From positions 1 through 64,000 of the forward strand of contig CAYXAA010000016.1 in NCBI GenBank assembly GCA_964462985.1: DNA of 64,000 nt. Reading direction: 5' to 3'. Within the stretch, counting starts at the first letter, position 1, and the number at the start of each line of letters is the position of its first letter. Made by a program: the position numbers and the translations under genes. The notes under the pieces are model-generated. The model had not been told where the DNA came from. It saw only the letters and a list, made by a program, of their open reading frames with translations, and did not search any database. Below are positions 8,186 through 16,516 of this stretch, piece after piece. This DNA is from CAYXAA01 sp964462985 (GTDB lineage Bacteria > Pseudomonadota > Alphaproteobacteria > Rhizobiales > Stappiaceae).

Positions 8186-8635
8186 TCAGGCGAGTTGCTT
8201 CTGCTCGACCTCCAGTTCGTCCTCGCCGAAGCCGCGCATCTCGGCAAGCGTCCTGTTGTCCAGAACCGCGGCAATGGCGTGACGGACTTCCAGCATCATA
8301 TGACGGACTTGACACGTCGCTTCGTCGCAGTCGTCGCAGGGCTCGTAGCGCGTACGGCTTGCGCATGGGATCGGCGCCAGGGGACCGTCGAGCACACGAA
8401 CCACATGGCCGACCTTGATCTCGTTCGCCGGGCGCGCAAGACGATAGCCGCCGTCCTTGCCTTTCCGGCTTTGCACGAAGCCAGCGACGCGAAGTTCGCT
8501 GAGGATCGTGTCGAGAAACTTCTTGGGAATGTTGTTTCTGGTTGCGATGTCGCCGACGAACGCGAGTTGACCGTTCGGAAGGCGTGACAGATGCACCAGG
8601 GCCTTGAGGCCGTATTTGCCTTTTCTTGTGAGCAT
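8186..8635 (-). CDS. Rrf2-family transcriptional regulator, second paralogue
   Basis: A 149-aa regulator from the ATG at 8635 (an upstream in-frame start at 8689 gives an atypical extension). The N-terminus 'MLTRKGKYGLKALVHLS' and the wing 'GKDGGYRLARPANEIKVGHVVRVLDGPLAP' are standard. Cysteines at 91, 100, 103 and 108 match the four-cysteine layout of the copy at 3560-4012, so the two are paralogues bracketing the region. It is probably co-transcribed with the FAD protein. A 29-bp dyad at 8848-8876, about 210 nt upstream, is a candidate binding site. Confidence 0.87.
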   Translation of the reverse strand: MLTRKGKYGLKALVHLSRLPNGQLAFVGDIATRNNIPKKFLDTILSELRVAGFVQSRKGKDGGYRLARPANEIKVGHVVRVLDGPLAPIPCASRTRYEPCDDCDEATCQVRHMMLEVRHAIAAVLDNRTLAEMRGFGEDELEVEQKQLA

Positions 8636-9134
8636 CCGTTGCCAGTGTTTCGGGCTTGTTGCGTCCTTGCGCCGCCTGACTGCAGACACCGGACGCTCCA
8701 GCTCTGCATGCCTGCACTAAAGCGCGAATCATCCTTAATCTCTACTGTCTTGATGAACAAGGCAGATTGAAGGTGTGTTGCCGCACTACAACCGCGCCAT
8801 GCGGGGGGTGCGGCCCGAGTCGGTCTGTCATCGAACTCCCTTACTGCATAATCTCCACCTATATAGTAGAGATAATTTCGGCCTATGGAAGCGGTTTTTT
8901 ATCAGCCGGTGGGATCGCCCCGGTTGAGGCGTCGTCACGATCCGCCCCAATCCCGGCGGCGGCGCATGAAGCGCCGCCTCGGAGATCCGGCTATGCCACA
9001 AGACATCGACGAGTTCGTTGTGGGCCAGTCAGCACCGCCCCTTCCTGAGCCGACTCGCAGGTAGCGTGATCCGACGTCTGTGAGAGGCTGCGACCTCGCT
9101 GGTTGTCTTCAAGCTTCAGTCCGGCTTTTGTCGG
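8636..9134. other. Intergenic region without a convincing gene
   Basis: About 500 nt. It holds the 29-bp dyad (8848-8876) and a related half-site TTAATCTCTACTGT at 8735-8748. No ORF with a ribosome site and recognisable product was found; the short forward ORFs at 8767 and 9080 look like chance. Confidence 0.5.
8848..8876. promoter_or_regulatory. 29-bp dyad, candidate Rrf2 operator
   Basis: The left arm ATAATCTCCACC and right arm AGTAGAGATAAT are inverted repeats matching at 9 of 12 positions, separated by TATAT. The right arm read in reverse (ATTATCTCTACT) matches the start of the 4163 site. Length and AT content suit an Rrf2 dimer. Confidence 0.45.
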
Positions 9135-9641
9135 CTAATTGCGGTCAGCAAGACGGTCGGGAAGCGGCCTCAAAGGAAAGTGCTGCCAGAAAAACGAATC
9201 AGACGCGTACATATCCGTCAGAAAGTTCTGTGTCTCCACGATTTTTCCATCTCGAACTCTAAACATTAACGCATATAATTGATCCAATTCTGGCTCTTCT
9301 CCGATATTCGACCATCCTCTATGGATGTCCACCACAAGATCGCCCTGGGCCTGAAAGAAGATCGGCTCAGCTCGAAACCTGCCAGTGGCGAGTTGCGTAA
9401 AGAATGCGATGACCTCATCCGGCCCTTTCTTGTCTCCGGCCAGCGGATGGTGGCCCGGTATTCGCCAAACCACATCGGGTGCCAGGAACGGTCGAATTGC
9501 TTCAGGATTACCAGTAGCATACGCAGCGTAGTAGCTTTGGATGAGTCGCAGATTTTGTTCCTCGGTCGTCTCGGCGACGGCGGAACCAGCACCAGAAACC
9601 AACAGGATGGCGCTCGCAATGAAGCGATAGATCAAGTTCAT
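9135..9641 (-). CDS. Secreted SnoaL-like (NTF2-fold) protein
   Basis: A 168-aa protein with a signal peptide (residues 1-24, cleavage near 'GSAVA-ETTEEQ'). An NTF2-like/SnoaL domain follows: 'LIQSYYAAYATGNPEAIRPFLAPDVVWRIPG' is the family opening helix, and 'LYALMFRVRDGKIVETQNF' is the closing strand. The fold includes polyketide cyclases and many ligand-binding proteins of unknown role. The ATG at 9641 is preferred over 9668 because the signal peptide then begins properly. It is divergent from a LysR regulator that probably controls it. Confidence 0.8.
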   Translation of the reverse strand: MNLIYRFIASAILLVSGAGSAVAETTEEQNLRLIQSYYAAYATGNPEAIRPFLAPDVVWRIPGHHPLAGDKKGPDEVIAFFTQLATGRFRAEPIFFQAQGDLVVDIHRGWSNIGEEPELDQLYALMFRVRDGKIVETQNFLTDMYASDSFFWQHFPLRPLPDRLADRN

Positions 9642-9732
9642 TGGATGTCTCCGAATGTACTGCCGCAAGGCATCAACCTACGCTTCGGAAGCTTCCATGA
9701 TTTGATAATCAGGAAAAACCACTTAGTATTGA

Positions 9733-9754
9733 AAGGTCTATTCGGTAGAACCTT
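9733..9754. promoter_or_regulatory. Inverted repeat in the SnoaL/LysR divergent promoter
   Basis: AAGGTCTA and TAGAACCTT form an imperfect dyad around TTCGG. It ends 3 nt before the LysR ATG and overlaps a TATAAT at 9754-9759. Position and size fit autoregulation by the LysR protein. Confidence 0.45.
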
Positions 9755-9757
9755 ATA

Positions 9758-10702
9758 ATGCGACTCGACCAGTTCAATGGCATTCTTGTCTTCCTGAAGG
9801 TCGCCGAAACACGCAGTTTTACACGGGCTGCGGCCGAACTGGGTGTGACGCCGTCCTCGGTAAGCGAAGCGGTCAAGCGTCTGGAAGAGCGGCTTGGCGT
9901 GAGGCTGCTCAATCGAACCACGCGAAGTGTCGGACTGACCGAAGCCGGCGCAATGTACGCGAAGCGTGTACGGTTTGCGGCAGACGAAATTCGCGCGGCG
10001 GGTTCCGAACTTATGGAGGCCGCGACGGTACCGTCAGGTACGTTGAGGTTGAGTCTCCCCTGGATTGCCGCCCCTTTGCTGTTCGACTCATTGTTCGAAC
10101 CATTTCTGAAGGCCTATCCGGAGGTAAGTCTGGATCTGGTATTCGACGACAATCTCGTCGACCTGGCTTTCAAAGGGTTTGATGCCGGCGTCAGAATTGG
10201 CGATCTCATCGAAAAAGACATGGTCGCCGTCCGAATAGGCCCGCCGCTTAGAATGGCGCTTCTCGCCAGTCCTGATTATGTGGCCCAACATGGCCGTCCC
10301 GAGACCATCGCCGAGCTCGCACGCCACCAATGTATTGGTTATCGCTTCACATCAACCGGGCTCGCCGCACCTTGGGAGTTTATGCTGCAGGGGCGCAGCA
10401 CAACGTTCACGCCGGGCTTACGACTGTCGGCCAATGCGCTGCCGCTTGCCGTGGATGCAGCCCTGGCAGGGCTGGGAATCGCTTACGTGATCGAGGACCT
10501 GGCAACAAGGCATCTCAAGGAGGGTAGGCTCGTCAAGCTTCTGGAGGAGCATTGTCCGACCTACGAGCCACTGCATATTTATTTCCCCGGTCGACGCCTG
10601 ATGCCTGCAAAATTAAGGGCCTTGGTCGATTTTGCGCGTTTCGTCAAAAGAAGGTCATTTCCGAAAAAGGCAGCAAGTCAAACTCGGGCGACAAGGACTT
10701 GA
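9758..10702 (+). CDS. LysR-family transcriptional regulator
   Basis: A 314-aa regulator. The N-terminal winged helix (residues 1-60: 'FLKVAETRSFTRAAAELGVTPSSVSEAVKRLE', then 'RLLNRTTRSVGLTEAG') is followed by a LysR substrate-binding domain ('LRLSLPWIAAPLLFDSLFEPFLKAYPEVSLDL'). It resembles the CrgA/AaeR-like subgroup. It is divergent from the secreted SnoaL-like gene with a shared 116-nt promoter region. The inducer is unknown. Confidence 0.92.
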   Translation: MRLDQFNGILVFLKVAETRSFTRAAAELGVTPSSVSEAVKRLEERLGVRLLNRTTRSVGLTEAGAMYAKRVRFAADEIRAAGSELMEAATVPSGTLRLSLPWIAAPLLFDSLFEPFLKAYPEVSLDLVFDDNLVDLAFKGFDAGVRIGDLIEKDMVAVRIGPPLRMALLASPDYVAQHGRPETIAELARHQCIGYRFTSTGLAAPWEFMLQGRSTTFTPGLRLSANALPLAVDAALAGLGIAYVIEDLATRHLKEGRLVKLLEEHCPTYEPLHIYFPGRRLMPAKLRALVDFARFVKRRSFPKKAASQTRATRT

Positions 10703-11085
10703 GTTGTGCCCTGCCTCGTCAGAGGAATTCCGACTTGGCCCGTCACCGCTTTCCGCACGGCGGGAGCAAGCAGTTTGCAAGCGAGACACGGCGAAGTCGG
10801 GGCCAATGACCGTGCCACGTGTGTGCGACGGACCAGGCGTGCGAAGACGCGCGCACGGCGTCCTAAGTTCGGAATATCGCTGGTCGCACGGTTCGGGTGG
10901 TGGAGCCTCTCATTCAGGAGCCGGCGCGCGTGCTGCACGCCCGGTTGCGTTTGCCGCGTCGCAGCGGGGACCGACGGCAGCCGCGCGTCTGCATCGCCAG
11001 TTCGACACCCGTAAGCGTTTGGTCGCTGCACCAACAGGCCTGGAGCGTTCCTGCGCCCGGATACCGGGGCGGTCGCGCCGTATGT
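10703..11085. other. Intergenic spacer, no gene supported
   Basis: A spacer of 383 nt between the LysR gene and the 3' end of the amino-sugar operon. Several overlapping ORFs run through it on both strands, but none has a ribosome site or a recognisable protein. No hairpin terminator with a T-tract was seen. Confidence 0.5.
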
Positions 11086-12081
11086 TCAATAGATCGAGCC
11101 TATTCCGTCGGCCGGCAGCGAGCGCCCATGCCAAACGAGTTCGGCAGCCTTCAGGCCGCCGGTTTGCAGCCGGATGATCGGTTCGGGGCCCAGCCTGTTC
11201 AGAAGAATACCCATGTGCCCGGGACGGGGCTCGATCGCCGGACAGACCCGCAGGCCGAGGCGTTCCGCCTCGCCACGATCCAGATCACCCCAGAACTGGG
11301 CAACAAGCGCGCCGGGCGCCTTCCTCGCAATCGCGGCCAAGTCGTGCCCGCAATGGGGCCGCGGCGCCGGACCAAGGGCAACGACAACGACGTCCCAGTT
11401 CCGGGCGGCGAGATCGGCCGGGCCGGAGAACAGTTCGGCCGCCGCACCGACGACGCACAGACCTTCGCGAAGGTACTCGGCAAAGGGATTGTCGCACAGG
11501 ATTGCGATGTGGCACCCATCGACGGTGACGCCAGCATCCCGCAATAGGCAGGTGCAGAGCGGTCCCAGAAAGCGAAAGACCCCAACGTCGGCATGACGTT
11601 CGTTGACCGCGGCGATCCTGATGCCGCGACGCCGACATGCGGCAAGATCTATGTCCGTATCACGGAACTCCCATGCCTCGAACATCAAGGCGATGACGGA
11701 ACGATCCGGCAAGATTTCGATCATCTCGCGTGCGATTGGCCGGATGTGGCCGGAGTTTGTTAGGATGTCGCAGCGCTGCAGGACCGATGCTGGAAGGTTG
11801 CGCAGGAAGCTGATGCGGTCCTCGACGCCGGCGCGCCGGGCCAGCGTGCGGGTTGCCGCTATGGCATCGGCCGCAGTGCCGTAGCGACTTGAGACGCCGG
11901 CGCAGGCAAAGACCGTGGCGCCAGCGAGCGCGGCAATCACGGCAGTCGACGCGTAGGCGCCCGTCGCCGCCTCGGTCACCACCGTAAGGCCGTGGAGATC
12001 CAGCCCGAGTGCTTCGAGGCGCCGTTCGATGCTGTTCAGCATCTCGTCAGGTCGGTCGCTGATTGCCTGCCAGCCCAGCAC
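11086..12081 (-). CDS. Unfamiliar Rossmann-like (dehydrogenase-fold) protein of the amino-sugar operon
   Basis: About 331 aa from a GTG at 12081, just after the preceding aminotransferase stop (12092). Two alpha/beta units are visible. Residues 27-190 contain 'LTVVTEAATGAYASTAVIAALAGATVFA' and 'RCDILTNSGHIRPIAREMIEILPDRSVIALMFEAWEF', whose spacing recalls S-adenosylhomocysteinase or 2-hydroxyacid dehydrogenase NAD-binding folds. A second unit follows around 'DGCHIAILCDNPFAEYL'. A canonical GxGxxG is absent, so cofactor use is uncertain. As the last gene of a coupled amino-sugar operon it probably acts on a nucleotide sugar or its precursor. I could not assign a known family. Confidence 0.6.
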   Translation of the reverse strand: MLGWQAISDRPDEMLNSIERRLEALGLDLHGLTVVTEAATGAYASTAVIAALAGATVFACAGVSSRYGTAADAIAATRTLARRAGVEDRISFLRNLPASVLQRCDILTNSGHIRPIAREMIEILPDRSVIALMFEAWEFRDTDIDLAACRRRGIRIAAVNERHADVGVFRFLGPLCTCLLRDAGVTVDGCHIAILCDNPFAEYLREGLCVVGAAAELFSGPADLAARNWDVVVVALGPAPRPHCGHDLAAIARKAPGALVAQFWGDLDRGEAERLGLRVCPAIEPRPGHMGILLNRLGPEPIIRLQTGGLKAAELVWHGRSLPADGIGSIY

Positions 12082-12091
12082 GACGCCAGTC

Positions 12092-13264
12092 CTAGGCGAG
12101 CGCGCTGGACAGCGCACCGGATGACGCCACATCCAGAGCTTCCGACAACACGCTCACTATCTGCATCTGATCCTCGTCGGACATCTGCGGAAACAGGGGC
12201 AGGATGATGGAGTGCGCCGTGGCTTTCTCCGAGTGCCACAGCGGGTGGCGGGGCGGGCAGTCGGCGTAGGCGCGTTCCTTGTGGATACACATGATCCCCC
12301 GCCGCGTGGCGATTCCGTTGTCCAGCATGTGTTGCATGATGGTGCACTGGTCGAGGGACGGATCAACAGACACGCAGTAGCTCTGCCAATTGCTTCGCGC
12401 CCAGGTTGGCTCGGTCGGCGGGTTCACGCGGTCCATCATCCGAAGTGCGGTGGTGTAGACGTTGGCGAGCGCACGCCGTCGGGCGATCACATCCGGCAGA
12501 CGCTTGAGCTGCTCGCGCCCCACCGCGGCCTGAACGTCCGTCATGCGGTAATTAAAGCCGCGGACCGGATAGTTTTCGAAAACCACTCTGGCGCTGCCAT
12601 GACGAACGGTGTCGCTGATCGACATTCCATGCTGGCGCCAAAGCCTGAACAGCCTGTCCCATTCGGCGTTCCGGGTGGTCAGCATGCCGCCGTCGCCGGT
12701 TGTCAGGATCTTTCGTGGGTGAAACGAAAAGCAGACGATGTCGCCGAGGGGGGCGCCGATGCGTTGCCACCGGCCATCGACATTGATCTCCGAGCCGATC
12801 GCGCAGGCGGCGTCCTCGATAACCGGAAGACCGTACTGGCGGGCCACGTGCAGAACGGCCGCCATGTCGCAAGGCATGCCCATCTGATGCACGCAGAGGA
12901 TTGCGCGCGTGCGCGGCGTGATCGCGCCGGTCAGTGCCGTCGGGTCGATATTGTAGCCGTCTGGCTCGATGTCGACGAAAACGGGCACCGCGCCGCATTG
13001 GCGGACGGCATTGGCGGAGGCGATGAATGTATGGCTGACCGTTGCGACCTCATCGCCCTCCCCGACACCGACAGCGAGCAATGCGAGATGCAGCGCGACG
13101 GTGCAGTTCGCGACGGCGCAGGCGTGTTCGGCGCCAACCACGTCCGCGAATTCGCGTTCGAAGGCTAAGACCTGTGGCCCCTGCGTAAGCCACCCAGACT
13201 GAATGCAACGGCTGGCGGCCTCGGCTTCCTCCTCGCCGACAAGCGGCTGGGTGATGGGAATCAC
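12092..13264 (-). CDS. DegT/DnrJ/EryC1/StrS-family PLP aminotransferase (first copy)
   Basis: A 390-aa sugar aminotransferase that moves an amino group from glutamate to a keto nucleotide sugar. The GTG at 13264 overlaps the upstream stop (GTGA) and follows GGAGGAGG. Landmarks are 'GWLTQGPQVLAFEREFA', 'PVIEDAACAIGSEI' and 'FSFHPRKILTTGDGGMLTT', where Lys185 is the expected PLP Schiff-base residue. 'RGFNYRMTDVQAAVG' is the usual late motif. It differs clearly from the second aminotransferase of the same operon, so a different keto sugar is expected. Confidence 0.9.
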   Translation of the reverse strand: MIPITQPLVGEEEAEAASRCIQSGWLTQGPQVLAFEREFADVVGAEHACAVANCTVALHLALLAVGVGEGDEVATVSHTFIASANAVRQCGAVPVFVDIEPDGYNIDPTALTGAITPRTRAILCVHQMGMPCDMAAVLHVARQYGLPVIEDAACAIGSEINVDGRWQRIGAPLGDIVCFSFHPRKILTTGDGGMLTTRNAEWDRLFRLWRQHGMSISDTVRHGSARVVFENYPVRGFNYRMTDVQAAVGREQLKRLPDVIARRRALANVYTTALRMMDRVNPPTEPTWARSNWQSYCVSVDPSLDQCTIMQHMLDNGIATRRGIMCIHKERAYADCPPRHPLWHSEKATAHSIILPLFPQMSDEDQMQIVSVLSEALDVASSGALSSALA

Positions 13265-14253
13265 AACGCCTCCTCCGGAATCTGGTTGCGCCGGACTTCC
13301 TGGCGCCACCAGGCGACCAACCCCGCAATACCCTCAACCACACCAATCGTGGGGGCGAAGCCGAGATGTTGGAGCGCACTGGCACCGGACGCCACACGCC
13401 GGGGGACCGGATTGACGGTCCGCGCCTTTTCATGGACCGGCTTCAAGGCTGGCCGGCCCATGGCCGTCGCCATCAACTCCGCCAGCTCGAGCAGCGACGT
13501 CTCGGTTTGCGAGCCGACGTTGAAGACCGCGTCCGTCGCGGGCGAAGTCGCGGCGAGTACGTTGGCCCGTGCGACGTCTTCGACGTTAATCATGTCCATT
13601 GTCTGGCTGCCGTCACCGAAGATGATCGGCGGCAGGCCGACATCAATGCGCTCCATCCAACGGACCATAACCTCCGTATAGCGGCCGTGGATGTCCATCC
13701 GCGGGCCGTAGACGTTGAAGTATCGGAGCGCGACGTAGTCGAGCCCGTACATGTCATTGAACGAGCGCAGCAATCCTTCGCCGAACGATTTGGCTGCCCC
13801 GTAAAGCGTTCGATTATTGTAGGGGGGATGATCTTCGGTCGTCGGAAACGCTTCAGCCATCCCGTAGACTGAGGCCGACGATGCCATGACAATCTTCCGC
13901 ACTTTCTGCCGGACGCAGGCCTGCAAAAGATTGAACGTGGCATCGACCATCACCTGCATCGCTTCTGCAGGCTCCGCCGCGCAATGGGTTATCCGCAGAG
14001 CTGCTTGGTGGAACACAGTATCCGTGTTGTGCAACAGGTCCTCGATCAGATGCTGGTCTCGAATGTCTCCTTCGACCACCACCACCCGGCCGCTCGTTAG
14101 CGCCGCAGCGAGATTTTCCGTGCGCCCGCGAACCATGTTGTCGATGACGACGATCTCTTTGCATCCCTCGATCACGAGGGCTTCGACGATATGAGAGCCG
14201 ACGAATCCCGCACCGCCGGTGACGAGGATCCGCTTGCCCTTGAGAACGCTCAT
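13261..14253 (-). CDS. NAD-dependent nucleotide-sugar epimerase/dehydratase
   Basis: A 330-aa extended short-chain dehydrogenase. The NAD fold 'ILVTGGAGFVGSHIVEAL' is near residue 9, the serine strand is 'IVMASSASVYG', and the YxxxK pair is Tyr151/Lys155. The ATG at 14253 follows GGAGGGAGGGG. It is GTGA-coupled to the downstream aminotransferase, which suggests that it makes that enzyme's substrate or its precursor. Resemblance is to UDP-hexose 4-epimerase-type enzymes; the substrate is not determined. A 117-nt gap separates it from the preceding aminotransferase gene. Confidence 0.86.
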   Translation of the reverse strand: MSVLKGKRILVTGGAGFVGSHIVEALVIEGCKEIVVIDNMVRGRTENLAAALTSGRVVVVEGDIRDQHLIEDLLHNTDTVFHQAALRITHCAAEPAEAMQVMVDATFNLLQACVRQKVRKIVMASSASVYGMAEAFPTTEDHPPYNNRTLYGAAKSFGEGLLRSFNDMYGLDYVALRYFNVYGPRMDIHGRYTEVMVRWMERIDVGLPPIIFGDGSQTMDMINVEDVARANVLAATSPATDAVFNVGSQTETSLLELAELMATAMGRPALKPVHEKARTVNPVPRRVASGASALQHLGFAPTIGVVEGIAGLVAWWRQEVRRNQIPEEAL

Positions 14254-14370
14254 TCCCCTCCCTCCGGCTAGGATCAATCTGCATGCCGACGAATGCCGAC
14301 ACATGACACCAGCATTCACTGTCGCTCCGCGTCTTGACCATCAGATCGATTCTGATTGACGTTCTCCACT

Positions 14371-15486
14371 CTAAGCGGTGCGTGCGAGGCGCTGCGCGGC
14401 GGTGTCGTTGACCGCCGCAATGATCGTGTCGATCTTCCGACGGGTTAGTTCAGGATAGAGCGGCAGCGAAAGCAGGCGCTCCGCGATGGCTTCCGACACC
14501 GGAAAATCGCCGCGGCCGTAACCGAGATCGGCATAGGCGGGCTGAAGATGAACGGGGACCGGATAGTGGATATTGGTCGCGACACCAGCGTGACCAAGGT
14601 GGGCGCGGATGCGCCCTCGATCCGGCACCTGGATTGCATAGACGTGACTGGCGTGGTCGTCGCCGAACGGCCCAGCCGGAAGCTCGAGATCCCCGACGAG
14701 CCTCGAGTTATAGATGTTGGCCACCCGGCGACGCTTCGCATTCCATTCATCGAGATGCGGAAGCTTTACGGAAAGCGCGGCTGCTTGAATGGCGTCCATG
14801 CGATAGTTGAAGCCGCGATGCACGTGATTGTACCGCTCCTTTTGGCCCCAGTCCCGGAGCGATCGTAGCAGCTCGGCATAATTGGCGTTGTTGGTGACGA
14901 TGGCACCACCTTCACCGCAGGCACCAAGGTTCTTGCCCGGATAGAAACTGAAGCAGCCAAAGTCACCGTAGGCGCCGGCACGAATGAGGTCGCGCTTCGC
15001 ACCATGCGCCTGCGCCGCATCCTCAATGAGGATCAAGCCATAACGGCGAGCGAGAGTTCCTATTGCTGCCATATCGGCGAGTCGCCCGTGTAGATGCACT
15101 GGCAGGATGGCCTTTGTCCGGGAGGTGATTTTGTCTGCGATGGCGCCCGGATCGATCGTCCAGGTGACGGGGTCTACGTCAACAAAAACTGGTTTCGCTC
15201 CGGCATATAGGATAGCCGCCGTCGTCGCGACAAACGTCATAGGAACGGTTATGACCTCGTCTCCGGGGCCCACGCCGGCGGCGAGGAGCGCGAGATGCAG
15301 CGCGGACGTTCCGGAATTCACCGCGACTGCATGCCCCGTACCGCAATAAGCGGCAAACATTGTCTCGAATTGCTCGACAGTTTCACCGAGGCCGAAGCGG
15401 CAGCTGCGCATTGCGGCGATCACGGCCTCTTCCAGCTGAAAGCCAATATCGCGGTATTGCGCCTGAAGATCGAGGAAAGGGATCAC
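14371..15486 (-). CDS. DegT/DnrJ/EryC1/StrS aminotransferase, WlbC/WbpE-like (second copy)
   Basis: A 371-aa PLP aminotransferase. The GTG at 15486 is GTGA-coupled to the upstream oxidoreductase. The N-terminal 'PFLDLQAQY', 'LIEDAAQAHGA' and 'FSFYPGKNLGACGEGGAIVT' (Lys185 as PLP lysine) are typical of 3-aminotransferases acting on UDP-3-keto sugars (WbpE/WlbC). It directly follows a WlbA-like oxidoreductase and a WlbB-like acetyltransferase. The trio fits synthesis of a 3-acetamido uronic-acid or deoxy sugar for the polysaccharide. Confidence 0.9.
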   Translation of the reverse strand: MIPFLDLQAQYRDIGFQLEEAVIAAMRSCRFGLGETVEQFETMFAAYCGTGHAVAVNSGTSALHLALLAAGVGPGDEVITVPMTFVATTAAILYAGAKPVFVDVDPVTWTIDPGAIADKITSRTKAILPVHLHGRLADMAAIGTLARRYGLILIEDAAQAHGAKRDLIRAGAYGDFGCFSFYPGKNLGACGEGGAIVTNNANYAELLRSLRDWGQKERYNHVHRGFNYRMDAIQAAALSVKLPHLDEWNAKRRRVANIYNSRLVGDLELPAGPFGDDHASHVYAIQVPDRGRIRAHLGHAGVATNIHYPVPVHLQPAYADLGYGRGDFPVSEAIAERLLSLPLYPELTRRKIDTIIAAVNDTAAQRLARTA

Positions 15487-16514
15487 GATGCCCTCCTCAG
15501 GCTGCCAAGTTGAACGGGCTGCCCACGCAGCGCAGAGGACCGGGTGGCAGCAGTGAGCATCTCCACGACGTGAAGCCCGCTGCTGCCGTCCGACGTCGGC
15601 CGATTGCCGTTCTGGATGCAGTCGATGAAATGTTCGACTTCCGTGACAAGCGCCTCTTTCGCAGATATGGCCGGAGCCCACATCTCGCCGAGGCGGTATG
15701 ACACCCGCTTCTGATGCTCGGCCTCCCGGTCGCCGCCAACGAGATCGACGCCACGATCGTAGACTTTGACCTTTTCGCCGGTCTGCATATCGTCATAGAC
15801 GATCATGCGCTGGCTTCCGCCGATTAGCGTCTGGCGCACTTTGACCGGCGCCATCCAGTTGACATTGAGGTGCGCCATGGCGCCGTCGGCGAAATAAACC
15901 GAGAGATAGGCCATTGTCTCCGGGCGGCCTGGCAGCACCCCCGCAGCGCTTGCCGATATTGCGACTGGCTTCGACTGAAGCAGATGGTCGAGAATAGCGA
16001 AATCGTGGACCGCGAGGTCCCAGATCACATTCACGTCTCTCTGGAACAGACCCAAATTGACGCGAATGGAATCGTAGTAGTAGATGTCTCCGATTCGCCC
16101 GTCGTCGATCAGCCCGCGAATGGTGCGCACCGCTCCTGTGTAGATGAAGGTGTGGTCGACCATGAGGGTCAGTGAACGCCTGTCGGCTTCGTCAACAAGC
16201 ATTCTGGCCTCGACAGCGTTCTGCGTCATCGGCTTTTCCACCAGGACGTGCTTGCCCGCCCGCAACGCCGCGATCGCGATCTCGAAATGGGTGCACACCG
16301 GCGTCGCGACAACAACGGCGTCAATGGCGGGGTCCGTCATGATTTCCCGCCAATCTCCAACCAGCCGGGCTGAGGGATGCCGCCGACCGGCCCGTTCAAG
16401 CGCCTCCGACGAGAGATCGGCGATCGAGCGAACGATGGCTCCATCCACCTCGGCAATAGCGCGCGCCAAGTTAGGACCCCAGTAGCCGTAGCCAACGACT
16501 CCAATGCGCACCAT
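15483..16514 (-). CDS. Gfo/Idh/MocA-family oxidoreductase, WlbA/WbpB-like
   Basis: A 343-aa NAD(P)-dependent enzyme expected to oxidise C3 of a UDP-sugar. The dinucleotide motif 'GVVGYGYWGPNLARA' lies at residues 5-19, and the Gfo/Idh catalytic-lysine motif 'LVEKPMTQN' has Lys94. The ATG at 16514 was chosen over an upstream in-frame start at 16775 that would overlap the acetyltransferase. The preceding acetyltransferase stop is 2 nt away. It supplies the keto sugar to the coupled aminotransferase. No WbpA-type UDP-sugar dehydrogenase lies in the window. Confidence 0.88.
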   Translation of the reverse strand: MVRIGVVGYGYWGPNLARAIAEVDGAIVRSIADLSSEALERAGRRHPSARLVGDWREIMTDPAIDAVVVATPVCTHFEIAIAALRAGKHVLVEKPMTQNAVEARMLVDEADRRSLTLMVDHTFIYTGAVRTIRGLIDDGRIGDIYYYDSIRVNLGLFQRDVNVIWDLAVHDFAILDHLLQSKPVAISASAAGVLPGRPETMAYLSVYFADGAMAHLNVNWMAPVKVRQTLIGGSQRMIVYDDMQTGEKVKVYDRGVDLVGGDREAEHQKRVSYRLGEMWAPAISAKEALVTEVEHFIDCIQNGNRPTSDGSSGLHVVEMLTAATRSSALRGQPVQLGSLRRAS

Positions 16515-16516
16515 TG

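Noticed and set aside
10703..11085. Small genes or a transposase remnant in the spacer after the LysR gene
   Set aside because: No inverted repeats, transposase motifs or ribosome sites could be found.
12212..13168. 318-codon forward ORF antisense to an aminotransferase gene
   Set aside because: It mirrors a well-supported DegT-family gene in the opposite frame and has no ribosome site or domain; long antisense ORFs are common in GC-rich DNA.
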